9,840 bases of DNA, taken from the NCBI GenBank assembly GCA_013041835.1, contig JABDRH010000557.1:1-9840 (forward strand). Reading direction: 5' to 3'. A program made the position numbers and the translations under genes. Below are positions 1 to 5,260 of this stretch, in pieces; positions within the stretch are counted from its first letter, which is position 1; each line of letters begins with the position of its first letter. Source of the DNA: Desulfatitalea sp. GTDB taxonomy: Bacteria; Desulfobacterota; Desulfobacteria; Desulfobacterales; Desulfosarcinaceae. Under the pieces are notes generated by a model, which had not been told where the DNA came from, did not search any database, and saw nothing but the letters and a program-made list of their open reading frames with translations.

Positions 1-430
1 CGGCCGACATGGCGGCCACGTCGAGGGGGGCGCGGATCCACCACTCGAATTGCCGACCGATGGCGGCAGGCAAATGGCTGTTGCGGATGGTGTAGCGGTA
101 GGTTTTGCTGACCACATCGTATCGCGCGTGAAAACCGAGCGACACCTCGCTGCATTTCCGGATAACGATGTCCGCCGGCAACAGGCTGTTAAGGCCCTTT
201 GCAAAGGCCTCTGCCGTGATGCGCGTATCGCATTTGAAATTGGCCGACTGACCGCGGGCATGCACGCCGGCATCCGTACGCCCCGAACCGATCAGCGTCA
301 CGGGCTGGCAGGTCATGATGGCGATGGCGGCTTCAATTTCCTGCTGAATCGTGGGCCCGTTGGGTTGGCGCTGCCAGCCGTGGTAGTTGGTGCCGTCGTA
401 TTCAATCAACAGTTTGAAATTTCTCTGCAT
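1..430 (-). CDS. truA: tRNA pseudouridine(38-40) synthase TruA, 5' part (runs off left edge)
   Basis: TruA isomerises uridine to pseudouridine at positions 38-40 of the tRNA anticodon stem-loop in the cytoplasm. Reading the minus strand from the ATG at 430 gives 143 residues before the window ends; the family is usually about 240-270, so a little over half is present. The N-terminus LLIEYDGTNYHGWQRQPN and the catalytic motif GRTDAGVHARGQ (residues 50-61, catalytic Asp about residue 53) are diagnostic. FHARYDVVSKTYRYTI follows further on and matches the conserved segment after the active site. The gene starts 10 nt after the stop of the small dual-CXXC gene (441-629) and probably shares its transcript. 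No clear Shine-Dalgarno precedes this ATG, so translation may depend on coupling to the upstream gene (inference). Confidence 0.95.
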   Translation of the reverse strand, partial: MQRNFKLLIEYDGTNYHGWQRQPNGPTIQQEIEAAIAIMTCQPVTLIGSGRTDAGVHARGQSANFKCDTRITAEAFAKGLNSLLPADIVIRKCSEVSLGFHARYDVVSKTYRYTIRNSHLPAAIGRQFEWWIRAPLDVAAMSA

Positions 431-440
431 TGATGGCAAA

Positions 441-629
441 TCAGAACCGGTCACAAAACATGCCGCCTAAAGCGGCTTCGGCTTGTTCATCCAGTTGATC
501 CAGCAGGTCGATGAGGTCAAAATTGCGGCTGCACGCCGTGCAGCACCATTTCACCTGCCGTCAGCGGCGTTGCATGAGCATTGCGGTGCCGCAAACCGGG
601 CACTTGAATCCTTGGGGCGTTGGCGTCAT
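441..629 (-). CDS. Small dual-CXXC protein with in-frame UGA, probable selenoprotein
   Basis: Reading the minus strand from the ATG at 629 and taking the TGA at 563-561 as selenocysteine gives 62 residues ending at the TGA at 441-443. Landmarks are C10-P-V-C13, U23 in the context MLMQRR-U-RQVKWCC, C30-T-A-C33, an acidic helix-like stretch FDLIDLLDQLDEQAEAAL, and a C-terminal FCDRF. The frame reads on sensibly past the UGA, with the second CXXC and an acidic tail. From memory, this layout fits a small family named 'dual CXXC motif small (seleno)protein' in Desulfobacterota, where Cys or Sec occurs at the position between the two motifs. The start at 629 is preferred over the in-frame ATG at 647 because AAGGA lies 8 nt upstream. 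Two CXXC pairs suggest a zinc ribbon or redox site; the function is unknown. It lies 10 nt upstream of truA. The alternative is a gene broken by a nonsense mutation. Confidence 0.72.
528..544 (-). promoter_or_regulatory. Candidate bacterial SECIS hairpin downstream of the in-frame UGA
   Basis: In the mRNA sense, GCTGCAC - GGC - GTGCAGC forms a perfect 7-bp stem with a 3-nt loop. The loop begins 23 nt after the UGA (561-563). General rules for bacterial SECIS elements place the apical loop about 16-37 nt after UGA with at least one G in its first two positions; this loop starts GG. The hairpin overlaps codons for the second CXXC, so it could also reflect GC-rich coding sequence. Its geometry relative to the UGA is what makes it persuasive. 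Confidence 0.55.
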
Positions 630-656
630 CCGTCTATTCCTTTTCATTTGAGTCAA

Positions 657-685
657 TATTTAGTGAAAATACCGTTACTTGACAA
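657..685 (-). promoter_or_regulatory. Possible sigma70-type promoter for the small dual-CXXC gene and truA
   Basis: On the minus strand, TTGTCA (685-680) is followed after exactly 17 nt by TAAATA (662-657). The -35 matches consensus at 5 of 6 positions, the -10 at only 3 of 6. It would give a short leader of about 20 nt that carries the AAGGA ribosome site of the ATG at 629. The remainder of the intergenic region up to argJ (686-816) shows no convincing plus-strand promoter to me. Confidence 0.35.
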
Positions 686-816
686 TAAGAAAAACAGAAA
701 TTGACTTTTTGTCCGATTTGGACCATGAGAAACGTTCTTGCTGTCCACCGACCGCAATTTGACGGAGGGGTGGCGGCCACCGATAACCAAGTTTTTCAGG
801 TGGATTGGAGGTAGTT

Positions 817-2004
817 GTGGATCAGCCTTTACAGTGCCCGGGATTTCAAGCCGCCGGCCTGGCCGCGGGAATCAAAAAGAACGGTAATCCTGATCTGGGT
901 CTAATCTATTCGCCTGCACCGGCCGCCTTGGCCGGGATGTTCACACGCAACCGTGTTGCGGCGGCGCCAGTTCAGCTTTGCCGGTCCCGCCTGGCCCAGG
1001 GTGTGGCCCGGGCGATCATCGTCAATGCCGGCAATGCCAACTGCTGCACCGGGGAAAAAGGATTGTCGGACGCTACGACCATCTGCGCCGATGTATCAAC
1101 GCATCTGGGCCTGGCGGAGAACGAAGTGCTGCCGGCGTCTACCGGTGTGATCGGCGAGCCCCTGCCGCTGGACCGCATCCGCGCCGCCATTCCCGGGTTG
1201 GTAGCGGCCCTGAGCGACGAAGGGTTCGAGAATGCGGCGCGGGCCATGATGACCACCGACACCGTCCCCAAGCAGGTGCTGCGGCAGTTTGAAATCGATG
1301 GACGGATTGTCACCATTCTCGCCGTGGCCAAAGGGGCGGGCATGATCAGACCCGACATGGCCACCATGCTCTGTTTTATCTGTACGGATGCGGCCCTGGC
1401 CGCCGATACCCTGCAGGGCGTATTGGCACGGACCGTGGACCGTACGCTCAACCGCATCACTATTGATGGCGACACCAGCACCAACGATACGGTGTTGGCT
1501 TTGGCCAATGGCGTATCGGGCGTCAAGGTGCAGTCCGCGGCGCAGGTGCAAGCCTTTGCGCAGGCCATGAACGACATCCTGCTGGAAGTGGCCCGCCGAT
1601 TGGTGGCCGATGGCGAGGGCGTGACCAGGGTGGTGGATATTATCGTAAAAGGCGCGCCGTCGGACGCGGATGCCCAGCGCATCGCCGAGGCCGTGGCTCA
1701 CTCCCCCCTGGTTAAAACCGCCATTTTCGGCCAGGACGCCAATTGGGGTCGCATCATGATGGCCGTGGGGCGCGCCGGTGTGGCCATCGATCCTGAAGCC
1801 GTCGACATCTATTTCAATGAGGTCATAATGGCCCGATCGGGCCAGGGGTGTGGCAAGGCGGCCGAAGCCCAAGTCACCGCGGTGATGCGGCTGCCGGCCT
1901 ACACGGTGACCATCGATCTCAATGCCGGCAGCGGCCGATGGACCATGATCACATGCGATTTTTCCATCGATTATGTAAAAATCAATGCGGATTATCGTTC
2001 TTAG
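817..2004 (+). CDS. argJ: Glutamate N-acetyltransferase / amino-acid N-acetyltransferase ArgJ
   Basis: ArgJ transfers the acetyl group from N-acetylornithine to glutamate in the cyclic arginine pathway; some members also use acetyl-CoA. The protein is a self-cleaving precursor of the Ntn-hydrolase type. Here the cleavage site and nucleophile are in KGAGMIRPDMATMLCF, with Thr at about residue 183, splitting it into alpha and beta chains. TTDTVPK, the GDTSTNDTV segment, IFGQDANWGRIMMA and the C-terminal YVKINADYRS are family hallmarks. I place the start at GTG 817 (395 residues) because GGAGG at 807-811 sits 5 nt upstream; a TTG at 805 would add four residues but has no ribosome site. The length is normal for the family. 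The gene for the RsuA-type synthase follows after 24 nt on the same strand. Whether this enzyme is mono- or bifunctional cannot be read from the sequence. Confidence 0.96.
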   Translation: MDQPLQCPGFQAAGLAAGIKKNGNPDLGLIYSPAPAALAGMFTRNRVAAAPVQLCRSRLAQGVARAIIVNAGNANCCTGEKGLSDATTICADVSTHLGLAENEVLPASTGVIGEPLPLDRIRAAIPGLVAALSDEGFENAARAMMTTDTVPKQVLRQFEIDGRIVTILAVAKGAGMIRPDMATMLCFICTDAALAADTLQGVLARTVDRTLNRITIDGDTSTNDTVLALANGVSGVKVQSAAQVQAFAQAMNDILLEVARRLVADGEGVTRVVDIIVKGAPSDADAQRIAEAVAHSPLVKTAIFGQDANWGRIMMAVGRAGVAIDPEAVDIYFNEVIMARSGQGCGKAAEAQVTAVMRLPAYTVTIDLNAGSGRWTMITCDFSIDYVKINADYRS

Positions 2005-2028
2005 CGAACAAATGGGTGGACCAAACAC

Positions 2029-2751
2029 ATGACACTGATCCGGCTGCAAAAATGGCTTTCCGAAGCAGGGGTTTGCTCCCGGCGCCAGGGGGAGACCTAC
2101 ATCCAGGATGGCCGCGTCAAGGTAAACGGCAGGCGGATTACGCTGCTGGGCAGCAAGATCGACCCGACCCGGGACCGCGTCGAGGTCGACGGTCGGTCGG
2201 TGGCGGCCCGCACGGAAACGTTATATGTAGCGCTACACAAACCCAAAGGATATGTTACCAGTTGCCGCCACGATGGACAAAAAGTCGTGTTGGACCTGGT
2301 CGACCTGCCGACACGCATCTTTCCCATCGGCCGCCTGGATAAAGACACCACCGGCCTGCTGCTGTTGACCAATGATGGGCCGCTGCACCACCAACTTTCC
2401 CATCCCTCCTTTGATCATGAAAAAGAGTACGAGGTGTTGCTGCGCGAACCCATTGACGACGCCCAGTTGCGGCAATTGGCCGAAGGCGTTCGCATCGACG
2501 GGCGCAAAACCCGTCCGACACAGGTGAAGCGGCTTTCCGGACGGCGCTTTTGCATCATCCTGCAGGAGGGCCGCAACCGCCAAATCCGGCGCATGGTGCG
2601 CCGGCTCGGCCATCATGTGAAGCGGCTCAAACGTGTCCGGGTGGCCCACATCCGGTTGGGTAACCTGCCGGAGGGGACGTGGCGTTTTCTGACGTCTGCA
2701 GAGCGCAAGGCGCTGCTGCGAGAGGCAACGACCAAAGCGCCACGCAAGTGA
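2029..2751 (+). CDS. rRNA pseudouridine synthase, RsuA/RluB family
   Basis: This 240-residue protein converts specific uridines of ribosomal RNA to pseudouridine. Residues 1-60 form an S4 RNA-binding domain (LIRLQKWLSEAGVCSRRQGE, then GRVKVNGRRI). The catalytic domain follows, with the motif FPIGRLDKDTTGLLLLTNDG; Asp104 is the catalytic residue by family knowledge. The late motif LQEGRNRQIRRM is typical of the RsuA/RluB/RluE/RluF group. The S4 domain plus this length fits RluB or RsuA; the exact target uridine cannot be assigned, so no symbol is given. The ATG at 2029 has GGGTGG upstream (2014-2019), about 9 nt away. It lies 24 nt after argJ and is probably co-transcribed. The first bases after its TGA resemble the palindrome found after the LuxR-type gene. 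Confidence 0.93.
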   Translation: MTLIRLQKWLSEAGVCSRRQGETYIQDGRVKVNGRRITLLGSKIDPTRDRVEVDGRSVAARTETLYVALHKPKGYVTSCRHDGQKVVLDLVDLPTRIFPIGRLDKDTTGLLLLTNDGPLHHQLSHPSFDHEKEYEVLLREPIDDAQLRQLAEGVRIDGRKTRPTQVKRLSGRRFCIILQEGRNRQIRRMVRRLGHHVKRLKRVRVAHIRLGNLPEGTWRFLTSAERKALLREATTKAPRK

Positions 2752-2753
2752 AC

Positions 2754-2780
2754 CCCAAAGTTGCAGCCATTGGGTTTTAT
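2754..2780 (+). repeat. Degenerate palindrome after the pseudouridine synthase gene, terminator-like
   Basis: Immediately after the TGA the sequence reads AACCCCAA, then a GTTGCA core, then ATTGGG followed by TTTT. CCCAA can pair with TTGGG around an 11-nt loop and is followed by a short T-rich run, so it could act as a weak intrinsic terminator. Its order of elements is nearly the same as the perfect palindrome at 4818-4847, suggesting a shared origin or shared binding function. The stem is short and partly mismatched. Confidence 0.35.
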
Positions 2781-2833
2781 TCAAGCCAGGCGGCCAGGGC
2801 CGCCCCTGCCATGGCAAGGCACTGCATATCCAA

Positions 2834-2852
2834 AAAAACAAGCGGCGTTTTT
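2834..2852. terminator. Weak bidirectional terminator between convergent genes
   Basis: AAAAAC - 7 nt - GTTTTT lies between the pseudouridine synthase gene and the convergent DUF3786 gene. In either direction it gives a short stem ending in a T run. The stem is almost all A-T, so it is weak; position and T tracts are the main support. Confidence 0.28.
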
Positions 2853-2872
2853 CTGAAGATGCGTTGGTGCGA

Positions 2873-3685
2873 TTATGCGGGCGAAACGGCATGCCGCAGG
2901 GCGAGTTTTTCAAACATGCGGGTTATTCCGGTGCCCAGGGCGTAGATGCCGTCAATCCCCAGATTAACCTCGGCGCTGGTGTCAAAAAACAGGTTCAGAT
3001 TGGATACCATGCCTTCTTCCGGCGCCCAGTAACATATCAACAGCGGCACCAGCGGCAAAGGGTGAAGGACGAGCGCCACATCCGACTGATAGTGGTTGTC
3101 AACCGGTTGGCCATTGAAAAGGTCTACGATATCAACAAACAGATCCGGGTACGTATCGGCAATTTTTTTCATGGGCTTCTCGCATCGTTGCCCGAAAAGG
3201 CGGTACCAGTCCTTGCCGCTCGCCAGTTCCCGCAATGGCACCCATTGGTTTGTCACCGGAGCGCCCTGGCAGTTAAGGATGTAATTGAGAATGGGGATCG
3301 TCATCCAGGGGTTGACATGAATATCCGTGTATATTTTTCCGGCGGCATCCACACCGAACTTTTTGCCCATGATTCTGACCGTCAACTTGGCGCCGTCAAA
3401 AGTGCCGGCTGTTCGCCGGGCAGCCGCCGCCATGTCGATCTTTGCCAGATCAGCGCGCAATTGCGCTATCTGCCGTTCAATTTCAAGGTCGTTTCGGACC
3501 TGATTCTGGGTTCGACTGGCGTAATGTTGTGCTGTCTCGGGCGGTACCCGGGGGCAGTCCGAAAGCGGCCGCTTTTGGGTGAAAACCGCGGCGGCAAAAG
3601 CAAGACAGGTTTTTTCATTGCATTTTCGGCAGTTGCTCTTTTCGAGCAACTTAAACACGTCCATGATGGTTTTAAATGCATGCAT
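2873..3685 (-). CDS. Fe-S cluster-binding protein with C-terminal DUF3786 domain
   Basis: This 270-residue protein has an N-terminal four-cysteine iron-sulfur domain: SNCRKCNEKTCLAFAAAVF with C19, C22, C27 and a later C44 (CX2CX4CX16C). This is the arrangement seen in the 4Fe-4S domain of corrinoid iron-sulfur proteins and RnfB-like proteins. A helical linker (about 60-90) leads into a region I assign to DUF3786, including WVPLRELASGKDWYRLFGQR, LVLHPLPLVPLLICYW and LNLFFDTSAEVNL. DUF3786 proteins are known from anaerobes, often near corrinoid or one-carbon genes, without an established activity. No signal peptide or membrane segment is seen. ATG 3685 is chosen because AAGGAGA (3698-3692) is 6 nt upstream. 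It is divergent from a regulator carrying the same Fe-S domain, which suggests a functional link. Confidence 0.85.
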   Translation of the reverse strand: MHAFKTIMDVFKLLEKSNCRKCNEKTCLAFAAAVFTQKRPLSDCPRVPPETAQHYASRTQNQVRNDLEIERQIAQLRADLAKIDMAAAARRTAGTFDGAKLTVRIMGKKFGVDAAGKIYTDIHVNPWMTIPILNYILNCQGAPVTNQWVPLRELASGKDWYRLFGQRCEKPMKKIADTYPDLFVDIVDLFNGQPVDNHYQSDVALVLHPLPLVPLLICYWAPEEGMVSNLNLFFDTSAEVNLGIDGIYALGTGITRMFEKLALRHAVSPA

Positions 3686-3742
3686 GTGAGATCTCCTTGC
3701 TCAGAAAGTTACCCCACAGTATTCAACCCGATACCGATTGAA

Positions 3743-3760
3743 ATCCCCCAAATGGGGGAT
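3743..3760. promoter_or_regulatory. Palindrome in the divergent Fe-S/LuxR intergenic region, candidate operator
   Basis: ATCCCCC - AAAT - GGGGGAT is an inverted repeat with perfect 7-bp arms in an otherwise AT-rich 160-bp divergent spacer. It lies 57 nt upstream of the DUF3786 ATG, which would put it near the -40 region if the leader is short. LuxR/NarL-type regulators commonly bind inverted repeats of about this size, so the neighbouring Fe-S-LuxR protein is the natural candidate ligand (inference). No intrinsic-terminator T tract directly follows on either strand. Confidence 0.45.
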
Positions 3761-3785
3761 ATGTATTTATTTTTATGGATAGTAA

Positions 3786-3814
3786 TTGCCTTTATCCGAA
3801 GAGTTATCTATGAC
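3786..3814 (+). promoter_or_regulatory. Possible promoter of the Fe-S-LuxR regulator gene
   Basis: TTGCCT (3786-3791) and TATGAC (3809-3814) are separated by 17 nt and each match consensus at four of six positions. They lie 39-70 nt upstream of the candidate start codons and downstream of the palindrome at 3743-3760. The match is moderate only. Confidence 0.28.
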
Positions 3815-3852
3815 TTTATAACGTCAATTGAAAACATCATACCATTGATCCT

Positions 3853-4821
3853 GTGATTAAACCCAATGGCTGTATGAAAATGATGACGAATAACAGAGCA
3901 CCGGATTCAAAACTGGCTGAATGTACCGAGAGCCTTGGTTTTTCAACGGCTTACGCCACGTTGACGCTCTTTTGCACAGGCCCGGCGGCCAATTCGGGTT
4001 TCGATAACCACTGCAGCACCCACAGCGCCCGCTTTGATTTGGACAAGGATCTTTCACCACTTTTCCCCTATATCAATGCGGTGGCCGAGCAAGCCGATTA
4101 TTACGAAAAGCCGGTCTATATCAGGTTTCTGCTCAACAACCGGCTGTGCGCTTTTTATCCCAGACAGGGGGCGTTTACGCCGATCCGGGACATGGCCGAG
4201 GCCATGGCATTTTTACCCCAACTGCTGGGCTTTATCACCGATGTCGCCAAGCATCGCGCTGCCATCACACCCAACCAGAAAAAATTCAAACCGGTGTCCG
4301 CTCTGGACATCTATCGACTGTTGCCGGGTTCGAACTGCCGTCTCTGCGGTTATGCAACCTGTATGGCCTTTGCCGCGGCGCTTTCCCGCCAACGCACATC
4401 CATGCTCAAATGCCCGCAACTGACCAGCCCAATGGCGGAGACGGCCACATTCCCGATTTTCGACGACCAGGGAAGTTTGGTGCGAACCGTATCGTTGGAA
4501 ATCGATACCGCATCCCTTCGCCGCCAGCTTGACGAAACCCAGTCCCGAATTCAAGCCTTACAGTCACAGCTTTCCGATTTCGAAAATCGCCGTGATTCAA
4601 ATACCGAAGCCGCCAACGCCAAACTCCCCAGCCCCTTGTCCCGACGTGAAATACAAGTACTGCGGCGAATCGCCGGTGGCGCCACCAACAAAGAGATATC
4701 CCGAGAACTGCGCATCTCAGAGCACACCGTGAAAAGTCACGTCATCCATATTTTCAACAAGCTCGGTGTCAATGACCGGGCGCATGCCGCTGCATGGGGG
4801 GCGTTGAACGGCTTGATTTAA
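3853..4821 (+). CDS. Iron-sulfur domain - LuxR-type HTH transcriptional regulator
   Basis: Up to 322 residues. The N-terminal part (about 60-145) is a compact domain containing LSPLFPYINAVAEQADYYEK and RLCAFYPRQGAF. It leads into a four-cysteine Fe-S motif, SNCRLCGYATCMAFAAAL with C162, C165, C170 and C187 (CX2CX4CX16C), the same spacing as in the divergent DUF3786 protein. A coiled-coil-like stretch (about 218-248, SLRRQLDETQSRIQALQSQL) links to a LuxR/GerE HTH at 261-322: LSRREIQVLRRIAGGATNKE then ISEHTVKSHVIHIFNKLGV. There is no receiver domain, so it reads as a one-component regulator; redox or cluster occupancy is the likely input (inference). The start is uncertain: GTG 3853, or ATG 3874, 3880 or 3883; none has a good ribosome site. 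The stop codon lies inside a 30-bp palindrome. Confidence 0.87.
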   Translation: MIKPNGCMKMMTNNRAPDSKLAECTESLGFSTAYATLTLFCTGPAANSGFDNHCSTHSARFDLDKDLSPLFPYINAVAEQADYYEKPVYIRFLLNNRLCAFYPRQGAFTPIRDMAEAMAFLPQLLGFITDVAKHRAAITPNQKKFKPVSALDIYRLLPGSNCRLCGYATCMAFAAALSRQRTSMLKCPQLTSPMAETATFPIFDDQGSLVRTVSLEIDTASLRRQLDETQSRIQALQSQLSDFENRRDSNTEAANAKLPSPLSRREIQVLRRIAGGATNKEISRELRISEHTVKSHVIHIFNKLGVNDRAHAAAWGALNGLI

Positions 4822-4847
4822 CCCCAATGTTGCAACATTGGGGTTAA
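4818..4847. repeat. Perfect 30-bp palindrome at the end of the regulator gene, terminator or binding site
   Basis: Positions 4818-4832 are exactly complementary to 4833-4847. Each arm begins TTAACCCCAATGTTG read inward, so the transcript can fold into a long stem with a minimal loop. It includes the TAA stop of the LuxR-type gene (4819-4821). On the plus strand it is not followed by a strong T tract, so classical intrinsic termination is not certain. A shorter, degenerate relative lies at 2754-2780 after another stop codon. Confidence 0.55.
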
Positions 4848-5219
4848 CAATTCATAGTCAGTACTTTCCGCTTTTTTCGCATCCGTTTTTCCAGTACATT
4901 TGCGAAGTTCATGATCTGTCGTCCCCAAACCGATGCAAACTATTTTGATCTTTGAATCATATTGGATTCAGTAAAATGGGATCTATTCATCACCGACGTC
5001 GGCATCATTAGGTAGTCATAATCACCATATTGCACCTGGGGTGCGACTGTGGCATGACGGACCTTATCGTCTACCTGGGCAAGTATGGAGCCTGTTTGGT
5101 ATTTTACACCCTTCTCGCGATTGACGTAGAAACAAGAATAACCCAAAAAAGTGCGCCAATATTTGCCAGATCTATCGTAGCTATCTTTGCACCAAGGCCA
5201 ATACGTATCTTTATCGATA
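4848..5219. other. AT-rich stretch without a recognised intact gene
   Basis: This segment between the palindrome and the insertion sequence is visibly AT-richer than the flanking housekeeping genes. I recognise no conserved protein. Two minus-strand readings stay open. One is the interrupted frame ending at 4940 (described separately). The other runs from about 4970 to a TAA at 4818-4820 and would end ...ESTDYELLTPMLQHWG, reading through the palindrome; it has no convincing start. No tRNA or clear terminator is seen. Confidence 0.4.
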
Positions 5220-5221
5220 TA
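4940..5221 (-). pseudogene. Unrecognised reading frame interrupted by the IS630 element (3' part)
   Basis: On the minus strand from the IS junction to the stop at 4940, a frame encodes about 93 residues rich in Tyr, Asp and Lys, including DTYWPWCKDSYDRSGKYW and a tail containing TSVMNRSHFTESNMIQ. If the IS and one TA are removed, the frame continues upstream through 6443-6502 with a hydrophobic stretch IIPTILLVVSV before a TAA at 6503-6505. The joined frame is 113 codons but has no ATG. The composition looks protein-like and I match it to no family. The opposite strand is also partly open here, so coding is not proven. If real, it is a remnant disrupted by the insertion. Confidence 0.3.
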
Positions 5222-5260
5222 TAGTGATCCAACTTAGGTTTTTTCTGGCACAGTATATGC
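5222..5260 (+). repeat. Left terminal inverted repeat of the IS630 element
   Basis: Begins TAGTGATCCAACTTAG and pairs with 6402-6440 with six mismatches over 39 bases. The transposase stop codon (5234-5236) lies inside it. Confidence 0.9.

Noticed and set aside
50..433. Plus-strand open frame of 127 codons
   Set aside because: It is the antisense shadow of truA, whose minus-strand translation has clear family motifs.
483..704. Plus-strand open frame of 73 codons
   Set aside because: Antisense to the dual-CXXC gene and its promoter region; no recognisable motif or ribosome site.
679..707. TTGACA as a plus-strand -35 for argJ
   Set aside because: No acceptable -10 hexamer at 16-18 nt downstream.
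719..745. Possible sigma54 promoter upstream of argJ (TGGAC...TTGC)
   Set aside because: The GG and GC elements are not spaced by ten bases, so the -24/-12 rule fails.
1096..2049. Minus-strand open frame of 317 codons
   Set aside because: Antisense to argJ; long open shadows are common opposite GC-rich genes, and its composition is His/Gly/Arg-rich and unlike a real protein.
2233..2913. Minus-strand open frame of 226 codons
   Set aside because: Overlaps the pseudouridine synthase gene antisense and has no domain signal.
2864..3856. Plus-strand open frame of 330 codons
   Set aside because: Antisense to the DUF3786 gene, which has cysteine motifs, a strong ribosome site and family-like sequence.
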